Shown: positions 32,117 through 45,084, counted from the stretch's first letter. The stretch is 64,000 bases of DNA from Thermothelomyces thermophilus ATCC 42464 (GCF_000226095.1 NC_016474.1:1612001-1676000); one strand, 5' to 3'. Translations and numbers: made by a program. The notes: a model not told the origin generated them from the letters alone.

Positions 32117-34838
32117 CGAGCCACTTCGTCGAGTTGACCTATCCCGCCACGAAACCTCGCAATGCCGTGGCGTCGAGGATGCGGGGGAACGCGGCATTCT
32201 CCTAGCTGAACCCGCGATAAAAGGCGTGAGTGAAAGACCTTGGCCAACCACCAAGAATGGAGTGATTGATTGGACTTCATCAAGGAAAACCAAGGCAAGA
32301 CCGGCGGTCTTCGTATGGCTGAAACGGAATGTCATGTGGGTTGGGCTATGATGCAGATGAAGGAGGTCTCCCTTGGCCCGCCCTGGCACGGGGTTGCGAA
32401 CGCAATGAGGGGGGGGTCTCCATATCTTCTTCCGAGAACCGGATGCAGTATTCGGCATCTTTTGATGAAACGATGAATGCCGTTGCAGAGTAGCAGAGCA
32501 GCCAGTCACCACAGGCATTGGCGCCTTCTTAACCACTCAATTGGGACCGTGACGCGCGGAGCGACCTGAGGTGGGCTGGACCTCGGGATTGTCGGCGTGA
32601 AGCTTGGTAGCACCCCTCTCGGGCAACCATGGGACCGTTCTCCGTCCCACTCTCGCAGGAGGAGATCTTGTCCGTCCTGTTGTGGGGAGACTTCAGAGGA
32701 GGGCTTATCATGTACAGCGTGTTTCTTCTGCTCGGACAATGTTCTCCAGTTTGTGGGCCACGTTTTTGGACTGGATTCGGGGGAGTGGCTGGAACCGTTG
32801 GCGGGGCGATCGATCTGGGGTGGGCTAATCGGGGGTTGCACGGGGACTTGCGTGGACCGAGTCACCGAGGCCTTCACGACGTGGGGAAGCCAATGTGCGA
32901 CGGGTAGAACATGTCTTCCGCGCCCACGAACCTGTGCCGCCCTTTTTTTTTTTGGCTGGCCTACGAGGGTGGCGACGGTATCGACTCGGGGCATTGCCCG
33001 CCTTGAATCAGTGGCCTGGGTTGGATCTGGTTCCGTGAGTGCAGATGATGCCGACGTTGAGGTTCGCGGATCCGAGATTGTGCGTGAGCAGATCCTCGAT
33101 CTATCGTTGGCCCCATGAGGGAGGGTCAGCTGGACTCATAAGCCAAGTGCTGCTAGATCCAATTCGAGACCCCGTCATAGACGCCGGGCGCTCGATAAAT
33201 TCACGGTGCTCGTCAATGATTTGACGGTGCTGTCTGGGAAACATACGAAATTACGCTCCGTGATCTCTTTTTGTTTTTCAGGCCTCTTGAAGCTTTGCTG
33301 ACCCCTTTCAGTCCTATCGGTCTCCTCCTGGGTCTCATCTCCAACATCAGGGTTGAAGTTCAGACAGGGGCTCTCCCGGCTCCGGGAGCGCAATATCTCC
33401 AAAATCTGAACTCGCAAGATAGGTATATACTCAGTTGCACTGTCAATATACGTAGTGTATGATGGGAGTGAGTCAGCAGGACGCGGCAGCGTTGCGGGAA
33501 TATTCGGTCATTCTATCACCTGCCCAGTAGTCCCAGAATTGATAGCGAGATAAGTTGCGTGGGTATCATACAGAGTAGTGCACTGCATAGCCAACCCATG
33601 ATTGCCCTAGAAGCGGGGAATGAGAGGCTTCGATGAATCTGGACAACAAAAAAAAAATTGTATCGAGATCTGTAATTGCTGTGTGATCTTTGTGGGTGCT
33701 TTATTGAAGCACATGACAAGGGGCTGGCTTCCAGTTGGTGGTTGACGGGCGCGCACAGAGAACGGAAGAGAAAGCACAAGGCACAAATGTGAGCCATCAG
33801 TGGCCAGCGCTCTTTCGCGCACAAAGCAGCCTCCTTGGAGACTGGAAAGGTACGCCCCGGAACCTTGATGTCTGGCGAGTAGCGAGTACGGGTCTCGCAC
33901 TGTGCCTATCGGGATACGGATTGCTCCACCGTTTTGTCGTCATTCTGGGGTTCTGCGCAACGAAGCTAGGCTCGCCGAATATTGATGATACGAGTAATCT
34001 TGTTCAAACCCTAACCAAATATTTGTGGGCGAATTAACCTGATTGCGAAAAAAACCAGGATTGTCAACAGTCGACAACACAGATTTTTTTGCTGTCAGCA
34101 GCTATGACATACTAAGGAAAGACCTGAAACCGCACCCGAGCGGCGAAGCCGAACATAGCCCAGAGGTATAGCATTCCTTTTGTGCCCAGATGTTTTGCTG
34201 TGCCGATGACACGGTACGGGGACTGGCTCGTCCTCTCGCATCGCCGTGCGCACACCTCATGCCACAAAGGCGGAGAAAATCGGCTTGGCCCCTTGGGCCC
34301 ACGAGGCCCAGCAGCTGCAGCATGGGTGGGCTTGGTCTGAGCTGCCCAGTGCCAACTTCGCGCATTGGTTGCATCCGTCTGAATGTTCGCTGCGAGGTAC
34401 GGATGTACAGTACATACAGTACCTGCCTTGTAGCCCATGTATGTACTTCCCCTGCCCGGTGACGAGCACAAACCTTCCCATTCGCAATCCTGTGCCCAGG
34501 CACCACATGGTTTAATACTGCCCTGGCCTGCCATTCCTTGGCCTGCTCTCTTCTTTTTTGCTTCTCCAAAGCGAACAACAAAGCAACCCTTCTCACCACT
34601 TGACTTTACATCAAGAGAGTCATCTCTTGTCACAGAAGATCGATCATCCGCAGCAGCTCTGCCATTTTGCCCACCGCACTTTTGTCCGACAAGCCTTCGG
34701 CCAAAAGTTGTTAATCAGAAAGCTGCGCATTTGCTTCAGACATCTGTGAGTGTGACTCAAAAAGTTCCAACCCAGCGGACAATTCCCAATCCCGCCCCTC
34801 AGCCGGTGGCCATCGGCCAACAACACCAAAGAACCTTG
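32117..34838. other. Intergenic, 2.7 kb, between two plus-strand genes
   Basis: 3' region of TOP3 and promoter/5' leader of STB3. No gene supported. The open frame that precedes the STB3 start (34437 on) has no conserved character and may be a 5' leader, possibly with an intron. A cluster of GTAC/TGTACAGTACATACAGTAC sequence lies at 34398-34445. Confidence 0.55.
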
Positions 34839-36092
34839 ATGGCTCGCGCGACCGCTATCACCAGCGCCAGCGCCAGCGGCAGCCAGCGCCCATCAACGCG
34901 ACGCACCGTGTGTACCAAGAGAAGTAGTGCTGACACACGGGTGCGCCGCATTGCAGACACGTCTCGAAGCAAGCCGACATCCCCGAGAAACGTCAATATG
35001 GCAACTATGGCATCTGCTGTCCGCGATATCGCGATGACCTCCGGCCGAGACAACTTAGCTGCTGTAGCGGCGCGGAGCGTCCCTGTGGCAACCAACCCGA
35101 CCGACCTCCCGACTCCCCCGAACTCCATCTCCCCCTCGCTGCCTCCGCATGGGCTCAAGGCCCAGCTGCAGCGGGCCCGTCTTGACTCGATCGACTCAGA
35201 CCTGGACCTGCTGGACGGCAGGGGCGAACACGACGCCGGACTGGGATCCCCGCCGCACGACTCGGCCGGCGCCATCACGCCGGCTATGCTAGCCAAATTT
35301 CATCTGCCCGAGATCCTGCTCAACCACGGTCCGCTGCCGATTCGACACATAATGGGCTATCTCACCACTTCGGTCCCGGGGTTCGCGGGCATCGCGCCGG
35401 CAAAGGCGCGCAGGCTGGTGGTGGCCGCTCTGGAGGGGAAGGGAAGCGGGAACGACGGAGGCGGGCGGGATGGTGATGTGGAGTTTCTGAAGGTGGGCTG
35501 GGGACGGTGGGACGCGAAGCGACGGGGACAGCCTCCCCGGGACTCGCTGTCGCGTCAAGCATCGCCCGGCGCCCACCCGAACAGCATACCCATCATCAAA
35601 ACCCCCGGGTGGGACTCGGAACGGTCACGACTCGGCGCGAACCTCGGGTCTAGTTCGGGCGGTTTCTCGGCCGCCTTTTCGCACGACGACCGGTTCATGG
35701 ACACCGACATGGACATGATGGACCACGAAGCCGACAAGATGTCGCTCGACGGCTCCGGTTCGGCATCGTGCTCCGAGGCCCCCGACGACGACGATATGCC
35801 GAGGCACAATGACGATCCGGAGGACGCGACTGACGACGAGGACTGGGCAGCCGTTGGCGCGGCGGCGCTCCGTGCGTCGTCATACCAAGCCCGGTTCAAC
35901 CAGCAATCCCCTTTCAACAGCATTCATCCTTTTGGCGGCGGCATCCGCTCGTTTTCGGCAGGCATGGCGCGCCCGCCGCAGCTAAACGCACCGCCGCGCA
36001 ACTTAAACGTACCCTCGACGTCGGGAGTCGTGGCCGCTGACGCACAGGAGCGCGAGGCTGTAGAGGCTCTCCTTCGTCTGGGATCGATGTAA
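34839..36092 (+). CDS. STB3: Stb3-type Sin3-binding regulator
   Basis: Single exon of 417 residues from the ATG at 34839; the frame is open upstream to 34437, and an in-frame ATG at 34998 (MATMASAVRDIAM) is an alternative start that precedes the first conserved-looking part. The signature block is LPEILLNHGPLPIRHIMGYLTTSVPGF, then AKARRLVVAALEG, then a short linker and VEFLKVGWGRWDAKRRG (about residues 150-235). This is the Stb3 domain. Yeast Stb3 binds the ribosomal RNA processing element in ribosome-biogenesis promoters, recruits the Sin3-Rpd3 deacetylase and is controlled by TORC1/Sch9. The rest is disordered, with acidic runs (DTDMDMMDHEADKMSLD; EDATDDEDW) and TPPNSISPSLPPHG upstream. Family assignment rests on the domain; the regulatory role is by relation to yeast. 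Confidence 0.85.
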   Translation: MARATAITSASASGSQRPSTRRTVCTKRSSADTRVRRIADTSRSKPTSPRNVNMATMASAVRDIAMTSGRDNLAAVAARSVPVATNPTDLPTPPNSISPSLPPHGLKAQLQRARLDSIDSDLDLLDGRGEHDAGLGSPPHDSAGAITPAMLAKFHLPEILLNHGPLPIRHIMGYLTTSVPGFAGIAPAKARRLVVAALEGKGSGNDGGGRDGDVEFLKVGWGRWDAKRRGQPPRDSLSRQASPGAHPNSIPIIKTPGWDSERSRLGANLGSSSGGFSAAFSHDDRFMDTDMDMMDHEADKMSLDGSGSASCSEAPDDDDMPRHNDDPEDATDDEDWAAVGAAALRASSYQARFNQQSPFNSIHPFGGGIRSFSAGMARPPQLNAPPRNLNVPSTSGVVAADAQEREAVEALLRLGSM

Positions 36093-38577
36093 TACCACAA
36101 ATCACGGCACTTTTTTTTCGCACGGAGTAGCATGGGCGAGGCGTTTTCAACAAAGGGGTTAGGGACTTGGGAATCATCATCTCATCATTATCATCATCAT
36201 CATTCCCGCAGGTTAACAACACACTTCTGTTGCCGGGCGTGGAGCTATTTGGGTTTAGGGATTCTGGGCTATCAGGGACTGGTTGTTTTGGGACTTTTCC
36301 CCCCTAGTTTCACGGTTTCGGTCCGGTCCGGTTTGGCTTTGGGAACCACGGCTGGGTTGGCCGGGACATTGGTCGAGGCGGCGCCCTCTCTTCAACGCAT
36401 ACCCCAGTGGCTTGACTCGCTAAGACATCCACCTATCTCATCACGAAGTACTACGGCGTCGTTCTCGGTTACGTGCATACTTTTAGATCGCAGGTCGACC
36501 ACCTCAACTCAGCCTATTCATAATCCCAAACCCGGTCATCGGAATATCCACCTCGACAAGCATCAGCCGGCGGAGTCGACCACATCTCACGACTTCTTGG
36601 TTCGGTACTTCGCTTGCCGCTCGATGCTCGTATTGCATCTGTCATTCCGATCAACAAACTCGTCATGTGGAAACATCGTCTCTTCTCTTTTTTTTTATTA
36701 ACATATCAATTTTGTAATAGATGAAGGAACGAAAATTGGCTTGATTAAGCTAAGAAATGAAATAAAACAGCACCCCCGGGAACAGGCGTCGCGTTCCTGA
36801 AATGCTCATCCTCGCATGCTCATCCTTCCAAGAGGGAACCCCCCCCGGGTCCTTGTGCTCTAATTGTTGGTTGCTTGGGCCGCTACTTGGCATTGTACGG
36901 AATATGCCCAATTCTGTTACATCACTTCCTGTGTAGCTCAGCCGCTCGGTCAGTTCTGCACTCTGCTTACGACCCCCGCACGGGGTCAGGTCAGGTTATA
37001 ATCAGGGCTAGATCGCATTGAGCGAGTTGAGCACAACCTCCACCCACGCACACGGAGGTCCTAGGGTTTTAGTACGTTCTGAGAAGGAAGAGAAGCAAAG
37101 CTGTGCACATAGCCACCTGTTCTCTTGGCGGATGTGGAGGAAACCACAAAGTTGCAAGATTGCTTACAACTCTGAGGGACTCCAACAGGGGACAATGCCC
37201 AAACTGGATGATCCAAAACGCGAAACCTCTCAGGAGGGACCGGCTTGCCAAAGACAACAGAAGCAAGATCCTCCTACTTGACACTGGCACTCCTGGGTCG
37301 TGACAGTTCTCGTTCAATACTTGCCTAAATTGGGCTCAAATTGGCTTGGGGTTGGAGGGAAGGTGAACTTGACCTGAAAAGGCTTCGAACCGGAGATGTA
37401 CATGATCGAGAGAGGAGAGAGTCGTTTTGCTCGGACATGCTACACTTGAAATCAGAGTCGAGCTTAGCACGGACACACACGTTCATACCCCTCCACCCGA
37501 GCTCACTCGCGAAGGTGATGGGAGGTTCACTCCTGAGAAATAGACAGCAAGGCGCTCAGACTTTCGGTAGAGACCCCCAGGCGGCACGGGGAACTCAGAC
37601 TTGAGCCGGGGACACAAGTCATCAATGCACCATTTCCTTTTCCACTCCGTGTATGTACATACGGACTGTATGTACCTTACTGTATGTACACTACATAGCC
37701 TGGGCTGCAACCATGCTCCGGCCTGGTTGAATACGGTACCTACCTTAGATAATACACAGTAGCCGATTCGAGACTGGGTTGTCCCTATAGTTACCCAAAC
37801 CGAAGACGAGCCGATCCTAGATGAGGTTAAACAAATAAACGAACAAACAAACAAACAAGCCAACAAGCAGCAGTCCCCAACTTTGAACAACAAAGGAGAG
37901 AGAGCATTCAGCGTGTGCCGCATCGTATCGAATGACGGGCCACTTCAGAGACTATACCAGACATTGAAGACTCGTCTAGTACATACTTCCTACCTCTCAT
38001 GTCTGGCTCTACAAGGACCAAGTACTGCGACTGCATGTTGTCATTGGTAAGGGGGTTAGGCCCTGTCCCGCCGCCGTACGCGTTCCCCAGGCAACAGGAC
38101 CACCACATCGCCCGCTCAAACTTAACCCTGCCTCGGAACGTCCCAGCTGGGTCTTGTTCACGGCACCTTGACTCCCGGGGAGCATCGACCGCTCGACCGC
38201 TCGACCGAGAACGAACACCATCTTTGCTCTCGTCCAACCTCGAGTCGAAACCCCGCAAAGGTCGACTTGCCCCTCCAATCACCACTACCCCCCACTCCCG
38301 TTCCCATCCTCTCGGAGCGAGTCTCTTTTGCAACCGCAACCATCATCAACAGATTCAAGACTGTTCAAAAAGAACACAATATCAATTAGATAGTTCCAGA
38401 GACATCAGTCATCCTCACTTCAATATCGGGCACATCACGCCATCAGAGCTAGCGCATGCTCAGATCATCACCACATGACACCTAAACCTCATGCATCCAC
38501 GGTCATCCCCGTCGTATACAATGCCCTTCAGCCTCATCATAACAGGCTTGGTATTTCTCAAGTTGCGAAGCGGTGGA
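36093..38577. other. Intergenic between convergent genes, 2.5 kb
   Basis: No gene supported between STB3 (plus) and the SET gene (minus). It includes a CAT/TCA-rich stretch (36176-36208), a GTATGTACATAC-rich stretch (37646-37695) and AAAC repeats (37833-37860). Confidence 0.55.
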
Positions 38578-40415
38578 TTAAGAGGCCCCGTTCCCATTGA
38601 CTTCCTCCCTCGGCTCGCCAGCAGCAGTAGCCACAGCAGCAGCGGCCTCTTCCCGACACCGCTGGCACATACACCACCCGCCTAGACTCCCCTGTGCCCA
38701 CTCCCTCCGCTGTTGCACCGGCAGGTTCACATCGCAGTAATGGTTCAGAATCTCCTCTCCCGCTCTGATGCCACCGGGCTGGTTCCCGACCACGCGAGTC
38801 TCGCGCGCCCACAGAAGCATGCGTCCGCCCCACTCCCAGGTGACGTTGGGGTTGCAATCGTGGTTGGCGAGGCACCAGAAGGGGTGTACCGCGGCGACAT
38901 CGGGCCGGCCGTCGCGCGGGTTCTTGCGCGCCGAGGCGGTGCCGCGGAACTTGGCGTAGGCCGTGTTGAATACCCAGAGATCGTGGCGGTCGAGAGTGGC
39001 GTAGATGTCGATGTCCATCTTCTCGAGGATGTGGAGTGGTGTTTCAACATTGTATTTGAAAGAGAAGGGGAGCGTCCACTCGGGAGGCGGTTCGTCCGTG
39101 ATGGAGCCGTCGACATCGTTGAGGGCCACGCTTACAAAGTCGCCCCAGACTGATTGCACAATCTTAGTCACGGTTGCCCTCGATCTCTGACAATGTTTTG
39201 CTTGACGGTGAACGTACTGTACTTGATCTCTGGGACCTCCAATGGGTGGATATCCTGATGTGTCGACATGGCAAGCAGCCGTGCCAGGAGAAGGAGGTAG
39301 AGAGACTCGTCGATGACGCTCGGGTCCGGGTCTTTGGCGATCGAATCGACATCCTTCTCGCAGACGGCTGGGTGGTACAGCTCTTGAGCCTTGGCGAAGC
39401 AGAACTCGTCGCAAAAGATGGTGTCGTGGCACTCTGGGCAGCTTACCGCCTTCGAGTCGCTCTGGAGGGGTGGCAGCTCGGTACCGCAGGCATCGCAAGT
39501 CGATTCCTTGTGCCGATTGTTGGCAGTCAGAAGCGAGTATTCTTCCAGGACGGGTTCCCCAGGGCCAATATCCTGTTTCGCAAACAGGCCGAGTTGGTTG
39601 CACGTCGGGATGATGTCGTACTGGTCGGTGTTGCTTGCGCCGTCCAGCAAAACCGGGAGACTCGAGACCTTGACTTCGCATTTTGGCGCAATCTTGGCGA
39701 GCTTGGAGTTGAGGAACGAAAGCGAGTCTGCGCAAAAGCGATCAGGCTCGTGTGTGTTCCAGGGGTAGACCTCCCGGCGTACGACGCCGCGGTCCGGGAG
39801 CATGTGAATCTCGATGGGCTCGTCGGGGCCTTTCCGTAACCTGCGCCTGGCAACCTGCTCGATGTAGTCCTTGATCTCATGGAGTTCCCGGTTGTGGGGC
39901 ACCATCTTGAGGCCCCTTTCGCAGAATTCAAGCGCGCTCTTCAGGCAGCCACATAGCAGGAGGCTCAGCGAGAGGATCTGGAAACAGCGAACCGAGGCAA
40001 TGTTTGCTAAAATGTTGCACTCGCCGGCCGCCTCCACGCCTTGGCCGTCGACGATCTGGTCGAGGTCCTCGACGAGGCTGCCGTGGTTGAGCACCTCTGG
40101 GCAGGGCGCGGTCCTGTACCCACGAAGGGACTCCTTGGCTTGGTCATGGTACTCAAAACTCTCGTCGCGGACCTCGTCGGCCAGGAGCAGAGCACGGTAG
40201 GCGTCGCCGGCGGCGAGGTCCGGGTAGGCGAGGTCGGAGTGGACCACGGCGCGCTCCAAGTAAAGGATCAGGTCGTAAGGGGACCGGGCCAGGGCCTCCG
40301 TCAGCTGCTGCCGGCGCTGTAAGAGGGGCCCGCGCGGAGGTTCTCTCTCATCCGTGAGGGCCGAAGGCGAGGAGCTGTCTGTTTGAGGACTGCGGTTGCG
40401 ATTGGGCGCTTCCAT
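38578..40415 (-). CDS. TPR-MYND-SET domain protein (putative lysine methyltransferase)
   Basis: Two exons: 39218-40415 and 38578-39149, giving 589 residues. The 68-base intron (GTACGT...GACTAAG...CAG) joins EIKY to IWGDFV across the conserved SET split. The N-terminal ~200 residues are helical and TPR-like (LLQRRQQLTEALARSPYDLILYLERA; SLSLLLCGCLKSALEFCERGLKMVPHN). A cysteine-rich MYND-type segment (CDACGTELPP, then CPECHDTIFCDEFC) lies within the SET domain, as in SMYD proteins. The catalytic part has LANHDCNPNVTWEW, then AGEEILNHYCDV with the conserved Tyr, and a post-SET cysteine group (CMCQRC). The target lysine is unknown. Upstream in-frame sequence to 40886 was not taken as coding because it lacks conserved character; the ATG at 40415 precedes the first TPR-like helix. 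Confidence 0.88.
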
Positions 40416-41090
40416 GGTGTGCGCGGTCACGTCGAGTGGAGCGTGTCTGCTTGTGTGCTCAGCTGCTTGATGCAGGATAAAGCGGGCCAGGGGGACCAGA
40501 GACCTTGCAGGTTCGCCCCAAGGGAACTGTCCCTGGATGGAACCGTGATCGCCAAGAGCACGAGCAAGGCAGGCCGTGTATGCCGCTATATCCAACGAGT
40601 GTCGTGATGTCGCGACATGCGGCTCCGAGAGGTCCTTGGATGCTCGCGCCAGGGAACAACAGAGCCGTATGAGGGGAGGAGGGGAAGTGGGCTTGTGCTG
40701 TGAGTTGGCGGGCCCGGTTCCTGACACCCTGACACTACTGGGAAGGGCTCCTTCCCAGTTCTGGCAAGGCAGAAGCAAGGGAACGAAGCTGTGTGGAACT
40801 TGCGAACCTGACGATGACACAGAGGCAGGCGCGATCCGGAATAAAAGGCCCGGTCCGTCACCGGCCCTGAATTGCACCGGCACCACCCTGGGCTTGGAAT
40901 TGGGGGGGATATGGGGTCAAAAAAAGTCGCCTGCCAAGGCAACGAGGTCTCTCGAAGGCTAACAAAGGCACGGAAAATGGTTCGTGGGCAGGGCGCAGGA
41001 TTCGGGATTGGAGGTGCCACGGTATGTAGGTTGTAAAAGCGTGTTCTCTTTCTTTTTCGCGCTCTCTACCTCTCTCACCTTCAATGGCAG

Positions 41091-41111
41091 TTTTTTTTTT
41101 TTTTTTTTTTC
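41091..41111. repeat. Poly-T tract
   Basis: Uninterrupted run of about 21 T, 680 bases upstream of the SET gene's start codon. Confidence 0.9.
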
Positions 41112-41647
41112 CTTCCCTTCTCCTTCCCTCTCCTCTGCACAATTTGCACTCTAGCCCCCGCCGTTCCCCAGAATGCTTGCATTTAGATAAACCAGGCATC
41201 CTTGAAGGCCGGCAGTGTTTGGTGCAACGCACGGAAGCCGGGCACTTTCAGGGCACCGACCCGCCAAGCTCCGGGAAGGCTTGCTCACTGAATTGCCAGA
41301 CCTGTGGACCTCGGTGGCGGCCCGGCTCTTGTGGAAGTCACTAGCCGCACGACACCTGCCACTGCAGTCGGCACGGTTACGCGAACACTCAATGCTACCC
41401 ACGATCCTCGAGGGAGTATCAGGGATCGCCAACTTGCCCTGTCGGACGGCACGGGACATGGATTCATATCACCGACTACTTCTCCCGCGAGAGGCAAGCG
41501 CTCTCGAAGCTTCTGCCTGCGGTCGCTGTTCCGTAGCGTAGGGGTACTTGTATGTGCCGTACACTGCGTAGGTGTGACGGAAGATCTCAAATCCAGAAGA
41601 CCCTGACTCCACACCGGGCCCTTGTGCCAAGGTATCATTACGCTAAA

Positions 41648-41663
41648 ACGGAGTAATCCGTAC
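41648..41663. repeat. ACGGAGTA and AATCCGTAC fused motif
   Basis: One half matches the dispersed ACGGAGTA motif and the other is its AATCCGTAC variant in reverse complement, giving an imperfect inverted repeat. The same fused form recurs at 61398-61412. Confidence 0.65.
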
Positions 41664-42517
41664 ACACCCACCGAATCAGCGGCAATCCGGGAGCTCGAGA
41701 TTTCAGGGTCCTGCTCTGACAGATGGCTTGCAGATGGCTTCAGCAGCCCATTGGCCGCTGGGCGAGCCCAATGGGGATGCACTACGTCATCGCTTTCCAC
41801 ATTCCACGACCGTCCTCAACCCTCCACGTGCCCGATTAACAGGCCTGATGGTGAGCACGGTGGGGGGTGCAACGAAATCGGGCGCCAAGAAGCCGGCCAT
41901 GATCCGTTGCTACACTAGAGCCCGCAATCCGTCCGGGGTTTGCGCCACACGAGACCGAGCAGAACAGAACTGATCCCAGGAGGCAATGCGAGGGGGGATC
42001 GGCAGCGGATAAGCCGAGTACATACATCTAACTACTTATCGTTTCGGAAAGCTTAGAACGAGATGGCTAATCGTTGCTTCGCCTATCGTTGGGGATACCC
42101 CCCAGCCAACAGGAGCGTAGTGTATGTCCTTGTAAGGTGTTGTCGCCATGCATCCTGCCCCTAATCGGTGTCCCCCACGGCCAACACGCTCCATCCCTTT
42201 CCGGCATTCCTGTGGCCGGATCCAGATCTACGGACTGCTTGGAGGTCCTCTTGGATCGGGAGATGCCCGACAGGATGGACGCCTTCCACACCACACCACT
42301 CTCGGTCCATCCGAGAGCGACCGGGGACTCCGCGCGAATGCCACATACGCCCTCTGAACTGACTTTGAGCCGATCACGCCGGCCTTGCCACACACACAAT
42401 GCAGCACTGTTTCACTCGGGAGGGCCGGCGAAGTAACGCTACAGAGTCGGAACCCTACCCCCACAGGAGGGCCCATCAAGCGTTCTGGAGCCCGCGGCTG
42501 CTGCTGCTACTACAGAA

Positions 42518-43643
42518 CTACTGCTCGGCGGCGGCGCGGAGGTCGCTAAGCTTGTCGACGTAGAACGCGGGTACCGCCACGGCGTCGTCCGCCTCCCAGT
42601 CGGCCGGCCTGTTCACGCCCGTCAGCACCGCCAGCGTGCCGCCGAGGCGGCCCTCGATGCCAAACTTGATGTCCGTGTCGAGCCGGTCGCCCACCATGCA
42701 CGCGCGCGCGCGGTCCAGTTGGAACTTGCCCTCGATCGCGTCCAGCATGGCCTGGCTCGGCTTCCCCAGCGCCAGAGGCTGCCGGCCGGTCATGTATGCC
42801 AGCGGCGCGCTGATCGACCCGGCCCCCGGAAAGACGGTGTGGTGCGACGGGAAGGTCGAGTCCGTGTTGGTGGCGAGGAAGACGGCGCCGCGCCGGATGT
42901 ACTGCAGCGCGTGCGCGAGCTTGAGGTAGTTGATGTGCAGGTCGAGCCCGGCCAGCACGCAGCCGACGTCCGGGTCGAGGAGGGACCCGTCCGCGAGGCC
43001 CTGGCGGTCCTGCTCCGTGATGTCCCGCCGGAGGGCCGGGTCGGTGCCGCCAATAAAAGGAATGTTCTCGCTTCGCAGCTCGTGCTCGATGCCCGCCTCG
43101 CCGATGACGAAAACCTTGTTCTTTGGGGGCTGGAGCTTGAGGATGCGGGAGATGTAGATGGCCGAGGAGTAGGCCGAGCCGAAGATCTCTTCCACGTTCG
43201 AGGGGATGCCAAGGCTAGTGAACTTTTTGAGGTAATCCTCCCTGGACTTGGTCGAGTTGTTTGTCACGAAGACAATTTTTTTGCCTGATGCAGAAGGGGT
43301 TAGCAACCCTCTCGATAGCGGTGGGTGACAGCGCAGGCGCGCAGGTCTGTGTCGTCGATCTGACCTCTCGATCGCAACAACTCGAGCGTCTCGGGAACGC
43401 CCTCAAACACATGGTCACCTGACCATATTACCCCTGAGCAAGTGGTTAACGTTTTGGCAAGAAGATGGCCCTGGTGATGGATGATGCATGCTAACCGTCG
43501 CAATCCAGTAGAAACACCTGGTATCCGACCCGTGAGTAAGCGTGCCGTCAGGAGCCTCGGGGAAAGAGTCAACACACATCAAAACGGTCGATGAACTCGT
43601 TAATGGCGGCACTATCGCCAGTGAGGTATTTTGGTTTCGACAT
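42518..43643 (-). CDS. PHO13: Pho13-type HAD phosphatase (4-nitrophenylphosphatase / phosphoglycolate phosphatase)
   Basis: Four exons: 43578-43643, 43496-43517 (22 bases), 43365-43433 and 42518-43284, giving 307 residues, close to yeast Pho13. HAD motif I is FLLDCDGVIW with nucleophile Asp 27 and acid/base Asp 29, built across an exon junction. Motif II is VFVTNNSTKS. The late motifs are GKPSQAMLD and MVGDRLDTDI. The C2-type cap lies between (SILKLQPPKNKVFVIGEAGIEHEL onward). The enzyme hydrolyses small phosphometabolites such as 2-phosphoglycolate and 4-phosphoerythronate as metabolite repair. All splice phases agree. The promoter holds the dispersed GTACGGAGTAC motif about 100 bases upstream (43739-43749). 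Confidence 0.95.
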
Positions 43644-43738
43644 GATCCCAACCGGGTACGGGAGTTACAAGGAACGCAGGAACGCGGTTGAGGGGGGGAG
43701 GGGGGAGGGGACGGCTCCAGGTGCGTTTGGCTGCACGT

Positions 43739-43749
43739 GTACGGAGTAC
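43739..43749 (+). repeat. Dispersed GTACGGAGTAC motif
   Basis: Exact 11-base copy immediately upstream of PHO13. Confidence 0.7.
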
Positions 43750-45084
43750 TTTTGGGTTGAGTCGAGCGATCTACGGCTCCGTCAAGGTTGCCAACAATCC
43801 GGCAGCCGAACCCATCCTGGCCGAAATCGCAAGGCCGCTGAACTGGAAGGCAAAAGGCCTGCAATGATTGGTTCGCGCTGCTCAGGGCGCAGTTCTTGCC
43901 GGGAATTAGCGTTTCCGATAATTATTAAGGAGCGATCGTTCACAGCCAACAATTGGTTTTTCGGTAGTCGTACGCTAAATTCAGGTATGACATAACCTAC
44001 CTGAGGCAAGGCACCCTCCTCCAACATAATTACTACCAGGTTCCTGATTTTTTGGTGTATGTAAGGTACCTATGTACTGTACTGTACGACTATAGGTAAT
44101 CCGTACTTGTCGGCCTTGCGCTATCAAATCGTCCTAGACATTGCATGCACCGGACCTTTACAGTAATCCGTACATCGCGCCCTGCACGGCAGAGCTCAGA
44201 GCCAGCCCTATTTTAACCTCGTCGATTCCTTTGAGACCACAGGGTCCATCCAGGGTCCAGTCGCCCATCCTGTCGAGAACGGGTTTCGGAACCCACGGCT
44301 AGTGTAGAGTGGCTTGCAGATCCCATCCGGACCAGTGAGGTTCTAGCCTCGCGTCCGTAATCAATCCATGGGCACACAATGCCCGGATGCAGCGCCAGTC
44401 AAGGCCTCGAAAGTGTGTGAAAAGAGGGAGGCAGGAAGTTGCGAGTATTCTCCATGCTGCGGGGCAGTCTGTCATGACAGCTATGCCCTTGGCCGACGTG
44501 ACTGAGCCGGAGCATTTTCGAAAACTTGCCCTGGAAATGGATGCGCCCACAAGCGACAATGTCGTCGAAATTCTTGATACATGCGCCTCTTCGCCAATGC
44601 GAGGGGCATCCATGCATCGCAAGATTCCAACATCATGCTGCCTTAGCGCAGAGATCATTGCAAGGATTGAAGTTGCTGCATTGCAACTCGGAACCCCACA
44701 ACTGCAACCCATTCAAACTTCCCGGGTCCCTAGCGACCCCTCATTCCTCGCTACCCCGCAACGTTTTGGGTGAAACTTCTGGAATCGTCACGCGAGTAAG
44801 AGAGTGCGGGATGCTTTCTGGATTCGATACGTACGCTACACGACACTAGTAGGCATGAACCATGCAAATCTAAGGTAAACCAAGTTAGGAGGTGTACATT
44901 AACGCAACGAAGTTTCGCATTCCTTCTATCAGCCTCCCCCACCTCGGCGTTCAACGAAGACGGATGGAAGTACTGCAGTATCCGTGGTATAAACAAGGGC
45001 AGGATATACGTGGTACGCTATAAACCGAAGGGCAGCCAACAGCTGCGTGGAACGCGGCCAAACAAGTTCGATTTCGCGTAGGCC

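Larger units (their letters stand above)
40416..42517. other. Intergenic, 2.1 kb, between two minus-strand genes
   Basis: Promoter of the SET gene and 3' region of the HAD phosphatase gene. No gene supported. It contains a T run of about 21 (41091-41111) and a head-to-tail motif pair at 41648-41663. Confidence 0.55.

Noticed and set aside
34437-34838. 134-codon upstream extension of STB3
   Set aside because: The residues lack conserved character and contain likely leader sequence; the ATG at 34839 or 34998 is preferred.
36925-36990. tRNA-like sequence (TGTAGCTCAGCCGCTCGGTCAG)
   Set aside because: It resembles a D-arm, but no matching T-arm with GGTTCGA or acceptor-stem pairing follows, so it does not fold as a tRNA.
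38578-40886. Apparent frameshift splitting the SET protein into two overlapping frames
   Set aside because: A 68-base intron with good donor, branch and acceptor (39150-39217) joins the frames and restores the expected KYIWGDF junction, so no break is needed.
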